Shown: one piece after another, positions 16,207 through 24,247 of the stretch
Numbering within the stretch: position 1 is the first letter of the stretch
Layout: each line of letters opens with the position of its first letter
Assembly: GCA_050011095.1 (NCBI GenBank)
Contig: JBEKJU010000035.1
Location: forward strand, 1-30,176
Direction: 5' to 3'
Length of the DNA: 30,176 nucleotides
Source of the DNA: JBEKJU01 sp050011095
GTDB taxonomy: Bacteria > Desulfobacterota > Syntrophorhabdia > Syntrophorhabdales > WCHB1-27
The notes under the pieces: model-generated
What the model was told of the DNA's origin: nothing
Database searches by the model: none
Seen by the model: the letters and a program-made list of their open reading frames with translations, nothing else
Translations under genes and position numbers: made by a program

Positions 16207-17343
16207 ATGGATCAATCGGTTTCCAAAGCACACTGGACAGAGGTCCAGCCTTGGAGGGGTTTCCTGGTTTTAGCCATCACGATTGGGTTGGCCTTTCTCA
16301 TCACCTCCATTTTTGATATTAAGGCATTCAATGGCATGTTCACATTTTTCACTATGGCCCTGGTGCCAATCGAAGCGGTGATCGCCATTGTCTGGGGAGG
16401 GCAATATCCTCCGACGGGCAATATGCACCAGGCTTGGCGCGGCTTGGCCTTGACCCTCCTGGTGTTAACCGTCGGGGCGCTTTACGGCTTCGTCTTTCTC
16501 AACTTCCGGGCAGCCGGCGTTCTTCAACCCTTCGTTGCAATCGCCTTAATCATATCTATTGTATTGATTTTCTTCCATATCATCTTCTGGGGAAGCTTTC
16601 CCTGGCATAACATGCGACTCCCCGCGAAGGGTTTTCTAACGCTCATAACCGCTGCCGTGTTGGGTGGCTGGGTGGTATCGTCCCTGTTCAACTTCGATTT
16701 CCTTTCATACCCGACGGGTGTGAAACCGTCTCCTATCGGCGCCGTTCCTCTCTATGCCCCCGGCGGTCCGCTTGCTGCCTTCAGCCATTTAGCACCGCAC
16801 GGACCGATACCGTGGGAGTCCGGTATCTGTTTTGTCATCTGGTCGATGGTCCCGCTCTGGATCCTGGTCTTCCTTCATATGTGGCCTTTCACCAAGTCTG
16901 CCGTCCTGACGAAACAACCACTCATGGGCATAGCGGCGACGCTCACATGCTGCATAATCAGCTATGCGGCGTATGTCGTCGGGGTGGAGAAAATGAATAT
17001 CGAGCCCATCAAGTTCATGATCATTGCCATCAGTTACATTTTCGGCATGCTGATGTTCCTCAATGTATTTCAAGAGTGGCCGGGAAGAACTATTGAAGGA
17101 CCGGCCGGCGGATTCATAAACGCTCTCTGCAGTCTACCTATCGGAATCATCGCATATTACGCCATACAAGGTTTCTGCAACTGGCATTTTGGTCCGAAAG
17201 CCATGGTCTATCCCGATAATGTGTTTGCCTTGGGCGGCGTTATGCTGGGAGTCACATTCCCGCTGTGGGTTCTGTACATAGCGTTCTGGGATTGCTGGCC
17301 CTTGCCCCCCACGCCTGCCCCTGGTGGTTCTTCGGAAGGTTAG
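16207..17343 (+). CDS. Ten-helix integral membrane protein of unknown family
   Basis: A 378-aa protein with about ten hydrophobic segments (roughly residues 18-38, 42-64, 77-97, 104-127, 139-158, 208-230, 240-260, 268-290, 305-325 and 345-370), no signal-peptide cleavage site, and a Pro/Gly-rich tail (PLPPTPAPGGSSEG). I do not recognise a transporter family. The long loop between helices 5 and 6 is rich in Pro and Gly, and several helices carry Trp, His and Pro. The ATG at 16207 has GGGAGGG upstream; the frame upstream of it looks non-coding. The alcohol dehydrogenase gene starts 29 bases later. Its place at the head of the catabolic gene train suggests a role in uptake of, or tolerance to, the alcohol or ketone substrate, but this is inference from position only. 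Confidence 0.75.
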   Translation: MDQSVSKAHWTEVQPWRGFLVLAITIGLAFLITSIFDIKAFNGMFTFFTMALVPIEAVIAIVWGGQYPPTGNMHQAWRGLALTLLVLTVGALYGFVFLNFRAAGVLQPFVAIALIISIVLIFFHIIFWGSFPWHNMRLPAKGFLTLITAAVLGGWVVSSLFNFDFLSYPTGVKPSPIGAVPLYAPGGPLAAFSHLAPHGPIPWESGICFVIWSMVPLWILVFLHMWPFTKSAVLTKQPLMGIAATLTCCIISYAAYVVGVEKMNIEPIKFMIIAISYIFGMLMFLNVFQEWPGRTIEGPAGGFINALCSLPIGIIAYYAIQGFCNWHFGPKAMVYPDNVFALGGVMLGVTFPLWVLYIAFWDCWPLPPTPAPGGSSEG

Positions 17344-17372
17344 ACAAGAATCTGATAAGACGGAGGTATGCG

Positions 17373-18416
17373 ATGAAGGGTGTTGTCATAAAAGAGGGAC
17401 ATGCGATTGAGCTGGGCACGTTTCCCGACCCCAGAACCATGGACGCGGGTGATGCGGTTCTCAAGGTGACCGCGGCGGCGATATGCGGGACCGATGTTCA
17501 TGCAACGCACGGGCTGATCCCCGGGGTAAAGCCGGGCAACATCAACGGCCACGAGTTTGTGGGTATCGTTGAAGAGGTTGGGGCCGGTGTGACGAAATTC
17601 AAGGTGGGGGACAGGGTGAGCGCGCCTCCGGCATTCTGGTGTGGAATCTGTCCCGCCTGCGCGCGAGGGGACATACAGTACTGCCACAACGGCGGATATT
17701 ATGGCGGCGGGGAGACTTTTGGCAAGGGTCTGCAGGGCGCGCAGGCCACGTATCTGCGCACCGTCTACGCCGACAACTGCCTGGTCCCCGTACCCGACAA
17801 CCTGTCCGATGAGCAGGCCGTGCTGGTGGGAGACGTATTCTCCACCGGATTCCATGCCGCTCACGAGGCCCGCATCAAGGAAGGGGATACGGTGGTGATC
17901 TTCGGCTGCGGCCCCATCGGAATCGGAGCCCTTGTCTCGGCATGGCAGTTCGGGCCCAAGGAGGTCATATGCGTCGATATGCTGGATAACCGTTTGGCCA
18001 TGGCCAGGCAGTACGGCGCGAGGACGATAGACGCCCGCAATGAAAACGCCGTGGAAAGGGTGAGGGAGATCACCGGCGGCGAAGGCGCCGACTCGGCGAT
18101 CGAGGCTATCGGTAATACGGATACCTTCGGGCAGTCCCTCAGGTCTGTGAGGCGGGGAGGCACTGTCTCGGTGGTGGGGCTTTTTCCGGGGCCCGCGGAG
18201 TTTCCGATCCACGAATTCGGCTTTTACGGAATCACCGTGAGCATGGGCTTGGGCTACGTGGGTAGAACGAGCCGGCTCATGGGGTTGGCAGCGGCCGGGC
18301 GCGTTGACTTAACACCTCTTGTGACGCACGTCTTTCCTCTTGATAAGGCGCTTGAGGCGTACGAATTGTTCGAGAATCACCGGGGCACCTGCCAGAAGGT
18401 AGTGCTCAAGCCTTAG
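17373..18416 (+). CDS. Zinc-dependent medium-chain alcohol dehydrogenase
   Basis: A 347-aa MDR-family dehydrogenase. Catalytic zinc ligands fit C38 (AICGTD), H60-E61 (NGHEFVG) and D154. The structural-zinc loop has C90, C93, C96 and C104. The nucleotide loop GCGPIG is at 178-183, with an acidic residue at the end of the following strand (CVDMLDNR), consistent with NAD. Length and motifs fit the secondary-alcohol, threonine and sorbitol dehydrogenase branch. The ATG at 17373 has GGAGG seven bases upstream; longer readings would overlap the membrane protein gene. Next to ketone carboxylase genes, the likely reaction is oxidation of a secondary alcohol to the ketone; the exact alcohol is unknown. 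Confidence 0.88.
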   Translation: MKGVVIKEGHAIELGTFPDPRTMDAGDAVLKVTAAAICGTDVHATHGLIPGVKPGNINGHEFVGIVEEVGAGVTKFKVGDRVSAPPAFWCGICPACARGDIQYCHNGGYYGGGETFGKGLQGAQATYLRTVYADNCLVPVPDNLSDEQAVLVGDVFSTGFHAAHEARIKEGDTVVIFGCGPIGIGALVSAWQFGPKEVICVDMLDNRLAMARQYGARTIDARNENAVERVREITGGEGADSAIEAIGNTDTFGQSLRSVRRGGTVSVVGLFPGPAEFPIHEFGFYGITVSMGLGYVGRTSRLMGLAAAGRVDLTPLVTHVFPLDKALEAYELFENHRGTCQKVVLKP

Positions 18417-18526
18417 TCCATGATACTGGAGGGGGGGCAGGAAATGGTGCGGGGGAGATGTAGTGTGACGAATGTGCATTCCACTGTTTAGAGCCGGCAA
18501 TACCAAAGAAAGGAGGTCAAATTACC

Positions 18527-20563
18527 ATGTTTACGATTGACATTGACACGGGTGGTACCTTTACCGACGGTTTCTTCACCCGGGAAGGGGAGTTCAAGAC
18601 CGCCAAGGTGCTTACAACGCCCCACGATCTCACGGTCTGCCTCTCGGACTGCATAAAAGAGGGGGCGAAGCTATTCGGGGTTTCCTCCAGGGATATGCTC
18701 GCCAATACGGATATCGTCAGGTATTCCACTACCACGGGCGTCAACGCCCTCATCACGAGAACAGGGTCGAAGATAGGCCTTATCGTGAGCAAGGGCTACA
18801 AGGACTCCCTCTACTCACCCGACGAAAAGGATGCGGAGCCGGTCTTCTCCTTCATCCCGAAAGATTTGATCGAGGAGGTGGGGGAAGTCATCGACGACGG
18901 GGGGAACATCGTGACACCCCTCGACCGGGGAGAGGTCCTGGGCGCCATGCAGCGCCTCATCGACACGGGGGCCCGGGCCATCGCCGTAAGCCTCCGGAAT
19001 TCCCATATCAATCCCGTCCATGAAAAAAAGCTCAAGGGCATCATCAAGGAGCAGTATCCGAACTTTTATCTCGGCAGCGTGCGGGTCTTCCTGGCTTCCG
19101 AGATCTCGGACCAACCCAATGATTTTTATCGCACCAACACGGTCGTGGTGAACGGCTACATTCACGACGTCATGGTCAAGTACCTGTATAAGGCCGAGGA
19201 TGATCTGAGGGCAAATTTTTGCGCCCACCCCCTCATGGTAGCCCATTCCCATGGCGGAGTGGCAAGGGTGGCAAAGACAAGGGCGATCGATACCTATTCC
19301 TCCGGCCCTGCCCTCGGGGTCATCGGCGCCGGCAACCTGGGGGGCACCTACGGCTTTCCGAACGTGATTACCGTTGATATCGGGGGGACAAGCCTCGATC
19401 TGGGTATAATCCGGGAAGGGGCTTACACCTACAGCACAAATCCCCTGATAGCGGGTTTTCCCGTGAGCGTGCCCGTCATCACGACCTACTCGGCGGCCAT
19501 CGCGAGCGGATCGATAGCAGGGGTAGATGCATCGAAAACCCTTCGCGTGGGTCCGAAAAGCGCAGGGGCGCGACCGGGGCCGGCCTGCTTCGATCTTGGA
19601 GGGATGGAGCCTACCGTCACGGATGCCGATGTGATTCTCGGTTTCATCGACCCCAACTATTTTCTGGGCGGTCGCATCAAGTTGAACAAATCAAAGGCAG
19701 AGCAGGTCATGAAGATGAGAATTGCCGATCGTCTCGGCGTGAGTGTGCAGGAGGCCGCCTGGATGGTGCGGGAAGAGATGGGCAAAATGACGGCCGGGGA
19801 GATACTCCGGTTCGCGGAGTCGTACGGGATCGGCCCGCAGGACCTGTCGGGCTTTGCCGTCGTGGTGTACGGAGGGGCGGGGCCGACCCATTACGGCGAC
19901 TTTGTGAGGGATCTCAGCTTCGGGCACAGCATTGCCACACCCTACGCGTCCGTCTTCAGCGCCTTTGGCTCGTCAACGACGGACCTGCTCCACAGCTACT
20001 CGAAGTTTGTGCGGATCGAACTGACCGACGGGAAGGCATATTTCTCTGATTACGACCGTTTCAACGAGATCGTGGCCGGGCTGACAGAGGCGGCGAGAAG
20101 GGACATCAGGGGGGAAGGTTTCTCGCCCGATAAGGCCGGTTATTCTCTGGAGCTGACCGGGGACGCGTCTGTCCGGGGGGCGAAGATCGTGAGCGACATG
20201 ATCGCCTTCCGTTCGCAAGAAGACGTGAGGGGGCTGTGCGGGAAGTTCGCGGCGAACGGCGGACCTGTCTCTCTTTCGGCCGTCGTGCTGAACGCCCGCG
20301 TGCCAATGCCTCATTTGGCCGCGCAGGCATTCGGGATGGCAGGAGAGGACCCGGCCAAGGCAATGAAACCGACCCGTCAGGTCTTCTGGTCGCCTGAAGC
20401 GGGGTTCCGGGATACGCCGGTCTTCGATCGGGAGCTGCTGGCGCCCGGCAATGCGGTCGTGGGTCCCGCCATTGTTGAAGCGAAAGATACGACCTATGTC
20501 ATCCCGGCCGGGATGTCCCTGAAGGTCGATGAGTATTCAAACGCCATAATGATGAAGGGGTGA
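18527..20563 (+). CDS. HyuA-type ATPase subunit of ketone carboxylase (first paralog)
   Basis: A 678-aa hydantoinase A/oxoprolinase-family subunit with an actin-like ATP fold. Phosphate 1 is DTGGTFTD (7-14), followed by STTTGVNALI, and phosphate 2 is DIGGTSLD (about 284-291). Such subunits phosphorylate bicarbonate or the substrate enolate in acetone and acetophenone carboxylases. At residues about 319-329 it reads TTYSAAIASGS, where the second paralog and most relatives have the glycine-rich IGAGGGS, so the two paralogs likely do different work. AAGGAGG lies before the ATG. The gamma subunit starts four bases after its stop. It could in principle belong to a hydantoinase, but the adjacent gamma gene argues for a carboxylase. 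Confidence 0.88.
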   Translation: MFTIDIDTGGTFTDGFFTREGEFKTAKVLTTPHDLTVCLSDCIKEGAKLFGVSSRDMLANTDIVRYSTTTGVNALITRTGSKIGLIVSKGYKDSLYSPDEKDAEPVFSFIPKDLIEEVGEVIDDGGNIVTPLDRGEVLGAMQRLIDTGARAIAVSLRNSHINPVHEKKLKGIIKEQYPNFYLGSVRVFLASEISDQPNDFYRTNTVVVNGYIHDVMVKYLYKAEDDLRANFCAHPLMVAHSHGGVARVAKTRAIDTYSSGPALGVIGAGNLGGTYGFPNVITVDIGGTSLDLGIIREGAYTYSTNPLIAGFPVSVPVITTYSAAIASGSIAGVDASKTLRVGPKSAGARPGPACFDLGGMEPTVTDADVILGFIDPNYFLGGRIKLNKSKAEQVMKMRIADRLGVSVQEAAWMVREEMGKMTAGEILRFAESYGIGPQDLSGFAVVVYGGAGPTHYGDFVRDLSFGHSIATPYASVFSAFGSSTTDLLHSYSKFVRIELTDGKAYFSDYDRFNEIVAGLTEAARRDIRGEGFSPDKAGYSLELTGDASVRGAKIVSDMIAFRSQEDVRGLCGKFAANGGPVSLSAVVLNARVPMPHLAAQAFGMAGEDPAKAMKPTRQVFWSPEAGFRDTPVFDRELLAPGNAVVGPAIVEAKDTTYVIPAGMSLKVDEYSNAIMMKG

Positions 20564-20567
20564 AATC

Positions 20568-20912
20568 ATGAAGAGGGTCAACATAACAGAATATCTGAGT
20601 ATCGACCTCCAGAAGGAGGTCTGGTGCTGCAACCGGTGTGAGGCGGAGCTGATCTCGGCCAGGGAACCCTACTTCAAGGGGTGTCTCGTTCACGACAGGC
20701 AGGGCTCGGAAGTCTATGGGAAGCCCGTTGAGCTTGCGAAGGGACAAATCCTGAATTACGCGCCCGATCCCAGGTTCAACCATATCCTCGAATTCTATTG
20801 TCCCCAGTGCGGAACCATGTTCGAGGTCCAGTATCTGCCGCCCGGCCACCCCATTCCGGTGGACATCGCCCTCGACATTGACAAGTTGAAAGACAGATAC
20901 CTGAAGGAGTGA
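20568..20912 (+). CDS. Ketone carboxylase gamma subunit (zinc ribbon)
   Basis: A 114-aa protein resembling the small gamma subunit of acetone and acetophenone carboxylases. It has two cysteine knuckles, C20-C21-x2-C24 and C78-x2-C81 (FYCPQCGTMFEV), that would hold a zinc, followed by YLPPGHPIPVDIALDID. It is clearly shorter than the acetone carboxylase gamma and nearer the size of the acetophenone enzyme's gamma. It follows the HyuA gene by four bases with AAGGGG as ribosome binding site, and runs into the UroD-like gene. This gene is the best marker that the neighbouring HyuA/HyuB genes form a carboxylase and not a hydantoinase or oxoprolinase. Confidence 0.82.
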   Translation: MKRVNITEYLSIDLQKEVWCCNRCEAELISAREPYFKGCLVHDRQGSEVYGKPVELAKGQILNYAPDPRFNHILEFYCPQCGTMFEVQYLPPGHPIPVDIALDIDKLKDRYLKE

Positions 20913-20914
20913 CC

Positions 20915-21904
20915 ATGAACAGCAGACTCGCCTTTCGCAACGTGTTGCAGGGAAAACACGATGGAACGCCGGTGTTCGTCCCCTTCGTTTACGGCCTGGC
21001 TGCGCGAACGGCAAATGTACCCTTGAAGGATATGGTCCTCGAACCGAGTTGCTACACAAGCGCCCTGGAGGGGGTGTACAGGCTGCTCGGCCACCATGCA
21101 ATAGTGAGCAACTTTGAGACGACCCTTGAAAGCGAGTCTCTCGGTTGTCAAGTCGAATGGCTGGGTGAATACGGTGCGCCATGCGTCGTGCAGGCAGGGG
21201 ACCTGCCGCATCACGGAACGGAAGACTTCATGAGCCGCGGCAGAATCCCCGTCCTGATGGATGTGACCAACCGCCTCGTCGTATCCCTTGGGAGGGAGGC
21301 AGCCGTCGCATGCGCGCTCACCGGACCCTGCTCGTTCTTCCGGAACTTCGCCGGGGCGACGGATGACGCCATAAAGGTTGTCGCCGGCCTTTTTCAAAAA
21401 TTGGTGAAAAGTCTCTGCGGGTTGAAGGTTGACGCCCTGTTCTTCAGGGAAGACCCGCTGGGAGCGGGATTCACGGAGGAGCTCTTCGGGCGCAAAGACG
21501 CCTACAAGGCCCTGTATGGGACATTGTTCAACATAGTCAGGGCCTTTAACGGCTTTCCCATAATTGTTACCAGGCACCTTCCCCTCGACGCGATCAGGGA
21601 TGTCCACGCGCTCTTGAGACCGGCCGGCATGGTCCTTCTTGGCGATGCCCTTAGTGACAGCGATCTCGTCCGTATCAAGGACATTTCGGATTCCCTGAAG
21701 ATGTCGTGCGGACTGCCGCTGCCCGTCGGAACGGACACGGAGGAGGGGCTTTGGAATCAGCTCTCCGTGCTGGAGTCCTTTGTGTCTCAGTACAAGCCGA
21801 AAAACGTGTTCTACACAAGTGACGGAGAGATCCCCCATGACATAGCCATGGAGATCCTTCATAACCTCATGGAGAGATTAACGGCGGACGTCCATCAGAA
21901 ATGA
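20915..21904 (+). CDS. UroD/MtaA-fold protein inside the carboxylase gene set
   Basis: A 329-aa protein that looks like the uroporphyrinogen decarboxylase/corrinoid methyltransferase fold: the opening RLAFRNVLQGKHDGTPVFVP is the usual family entry, and the C-terminal VLESFVSQYKPKNVFYTSDG with IPHDIAMEILHNL has the shape of the family's TNCDIPPxTP end. It lacks the HxC...C zinc site of MtaA/MetE-type methyltransferases (SCGLPLPVGTD stands near that place) and has no typical UroD catalytic Asp motif that I can point to. ATG at 20915 with AAGGAG upstream is preferred over the GTG at 20909. Its mass (about 36 kDa) is near that of the separate epsilon subunit of acetophenone carboxylase (34 kDa); whether they are homologous I cannot tell. 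Confidence 0.7.
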   Translation: MNSRLAFRNVLQGKHDGTPVFVPFVYGLAARTANVPLKDMVLEPSCYTSALEGVYRLLGHHAIVSNFETTLESESLGCQVEWLGEYGAPCVVQAGDLPHHGTEDFMSRGRIPVLMDVTNRLVVSLGREAAVACALTGPCSFFRNFAGATDDAIKVVAGLFQKLVKSLCGLKVDALFFREDPLGAGFTEELFGRKDAYKALYGTLFNIVRAFNGFPIIVTRHLPLDAIRDVHALLRPAGMVLLGDALSDSDLVRIKDISDSLKMSCGLPLPVGTDTEEGLWNQLSVLESFVSQYKPKNVFYTSDGEIPHDIAMEILHNLMERLTADVHQK

Positions 21905-21946
21905 CGCGACAAAGGCCGCCCGAGCGGGAGGGGATTTTATGGATTC

Positions 21947-22072
21947 ATACCGAGTTGCATTCGAAGGCACATCAAGGCGGCGACGAGGAGCCGACGAAGG
22001 CGTACTTTTTTGGTACGTCGAGGAGAGCTTTGATGCGACAACGAAGATGGGCCAAAGAAGGCGACTCGGTAT
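21947..22072. repeat. ATACCGAGT-type repeat, copy A (126 bp, intact ends)
   Basis: It starts ATACCGAGTTGC and ends GCGACTCGGTAT, giving near-perfect terminal inverted repeats of about 12 bases. The interior holds AAGGCGTAC/GTACGTCGAGGAG words and can fold further. The element fills nearly all the 186-base gap between the UroD-like gene and the second HyuA gene. Related, more degraded copies are at 8291 and 11406. It encodes no protein. Confidence 0.75.
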
Positions 22073-22090
22073 CAAGTAAAGGAGGAGAAA

Positions 22091-24226
22091 ATGGGCTACT
22101 CGATCAACGTTGACGTCGGTGGAACGTTCATGGATTTCTTTGTGAGCAAGGATTCCGAATATATCATCACGAAAACCCCCACGACGCATTATGAGCTGAA
22201 AGTGGGCTTCATGAAAGGAATAGAGGAATGCGCGGATAAATATGGCTTGACGGTGGAAGATTTCCTGAAGGAGACCGATGTCATCAAATATAGCACCACC
22301 ATTGGCACGAACGCCCTCATCGAGCGAAACGGCCCGAAGCTGGGCCTCATCACGACCCGGGGGTTCGAAGACACGATCTTCATAGGCAGGGGGCGGCAAT
22401 GGGCGGACGGATTGCCTGAGTCGGACGTGCAGAACGTCGGCCGCGTGGAGAAGCCCCTTCCCCTGATCCCGCGAAGACTGGTGGTGGGCGTGAGAGAGCG
22501 GGTTGACTATAAGGGCGCCGACGTGATGGCCCTTTCCAGGGACGATGTCCTTGAGAAGGTGCGGTACCTCGTCGACAACGGGGTCCGGGGCTTTGTGGTG
22601 AGCCTCTTATGGTCTTTCATGAACCCCTCGCACGAGCGCGAGATAAAGGAGATCATCGAGGAGGAGTATCCCGAGATCTATCTCGGGAACATGCCTGTCA
22701 TCCTGTCTTCCGAGATTTCACCCAAGGAAGGCGAGTACGTAAGGACCATGTCCGCCATCGTCAACGCCTACATGCACGTCCAGTTCGTGGAACAGCTTTC
22801 CCTTCTCACGAGCAGCCTCATTGATGAAGGGTACAAGAGGCCGGTCCTTCTGGTCGACAATTCGGGCGGTTGCGGGAAGGCGGCGCGAACGATCGCCGTA
22901 AGCACCCACAATTCGAGCCCCGTGGCCGGCTTGTGCGGTGCCTCCTTCGTTGGCGGGACCTTCGGCCTTCCGAACATCGTCTATACCGATGTCGGCGGGA
23001 CGAGCTTCGACATAGGCGTTATCGCGGAAGGGACGATCAAGTATTACGATCTCTACCCCACGGTGGACAGGTGGCGGACGCAGGTCACCACGATAAAGAC
23101 ATCATCCATCGGCGCTGGGGGCGGCTCCATAGCCTGGCTCAACCCTTTGCTCGGTAACAGGATGGAAGTGGGCCCGAAAAGCGCCGGCTCCATCCCCGGT
23201 CCTGCCTGCTATGACCTGGGCGGCGACGAGCCGACGGTCACCGATGCCGATGTCGTCCTCGGTTACATCAACCCCGACTACTACCTGGGAGGCAAAATGC
23301 TCCTCAACAAGGAGAAGGCCCTGGAGGCCATGAGAAAAATCGGCGGGCAGGCAGGCTGGGACGAGGTAACGACGGCCCTCAAGATCAAGAAGGTGGTGGA
23401 CACGAGGATGGGCCAGGAGGTCTTCAAGGAGGTGGCTTTCAAGGGCCTCGAGCCGTCGGAATTCGCCATCTTCGCCTGCGGCGGCGCCGGTCCTGCCCAC
23501 TGCTGCGGGGTGGCCGCGGCGGCGGACATGAAAACCTGCTATATTCCCCCCGCGGCCCCGGTCTTCGGCGCATTCGGCGCATCGACGCTCGACATCGTGC
23601 ACAAGTACGAGAAGTCCCACCACCTGAGATTCTTCGACTACGCAACGGCCACCTATTCCGCCGACTATGACGGGTTCAACTCGATTGTCTCCGAGCTGAA
23701 AACCCAGGCGGTGAAGGACATAATACTCGAGGGGTTTTCCGAGGAACAGGCGGTCTTCAAGCTCGAACTGGAGATGAGATACGGGGCCCAGTGGCGCTAC
23801 ACCCATATAGAATCACCCGTCCTGAGCGTGAATTCCCGGCAGGACGTGGAGGCGATCTGCACGTTCTTCACCGAGGAGTTCGGACGCCTCTACGGCTCCG
23901 AGGCGGCCTTCCCGGAGGCGGGGATCGAGGTCGAGACGTTCAGGCTCTATGTAACCTGCACGCTGCCGCACTTTTCCGTCGCCAAGGCCGGCATGGCGGG
24001 TGAACAGCCCTCAGCCGAGGCCCTGAAAGAACAGAAGCCCTGCTACTGGGAGGCGAAGGGTGCATTCGAGACGACGCCCGTGTATGACTGGGATCTGCTT
24101 CGGCCCGGCAACCACCTCGAAGGACCGGCGATCATCGAAGCCAAGGTTACGACGGTCGTGGTCGAGCCCGGATGGTCGTTCCGGATGGATGAGTACGGAA
24201 ACGGCGTCTTGAAGAAACAAATATAA
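22091..24226 (+). CDS. HyuA-type ATPase subunit of ketone carboxylase (second paralog)
   Basis: A 711-aa subunit with the same actin-like layout as the first paralog: DVGGTFMD (8-15), STTIGTNALIERNG, DVGGTSFD (about 300-307), and the intact glycine loop SSIGAGGGSIAW (G341-S346). It also shares VGPKSAGSIPGPACYDLGG with relatives. Two distinct HyuA genes plus one HyuB match the alpha/alpha' arrangement of acetophenone carboxylase, where two ATP are spent per carboxylation. GGAGGAG lies four bases before the ATG, just after the repeat element at 21947-22072. The HyuB gene follows after 21 bases. Confidence 0.88.
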   Translation: MGYSINVDVGGTFMDFFVSKDSEYIITKTPTTHYELKVGFMKGIEECADKYGLTVEDFLKETDVIKYSTTIGTNALIERNGPKLGLITTRGFEDTIFIGRGRQWADGLPESDVQNVGRVEKPLPLIPRRLVVGVRERVDYKGADVMALSRDDVLEKVRYLVDNGVRGFVVSLLWSFMNPSHEREIKEIIEEEYPEIYLGNMPVILSSEISPKEGEYVRTMSAIVNAYMHVQFVEQLSLLTSSLIDEGYKRPVLLVDNSGGCGKAARTIAVSTHNSSPVAGLCGASFVGGTFGLPNIVYTDVGGTSFDIGVIAEGTIKYYDLYPTVDRWRTQVTTIKTSSIGAGGGSIAWLNPLLGNRMEVGPKSAGSIPGPACYDLGGDEPTVTDADVVLGYINPDYYLGGKMLLNKEKALEAMRKIGGQAGWDEVTTALKIKKVVDTRMGQEVFKEVAFKGLEPSEFAIFACGGAGPAHCCGVAAAADMKTCYIPPAAPVFGAFGASTLDIVHKYEKSHHLRFFDYATATYSADYDGFNSIVSELKTQAVKDIILEGFSEEQAVFKLELEMRYGAQWRYTHIESPVLSVNSRQDVEAICTFFTEEFGRLYGSEAAFPEAGIEVETFRLYVTCTLPHFSVAKAGMAGEQPSAEALKEQKPCYWEAKGAFETTPVYDWDLLRPGNHLEGPAIIEAKVTTVVVEPGWSFRMDEYGNGVLKKQI

Positions 24227-24247
24227 CGAAAAGAAAGGAGGCCCAAC

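Noticed and set aside
17340..18212. Long minus-strand open frame under the alcohol dehydrogenase gene (290 codons)
   Set aside because: It is a shadow frame. The plus strand has complete zinc and nucleotide motifs.
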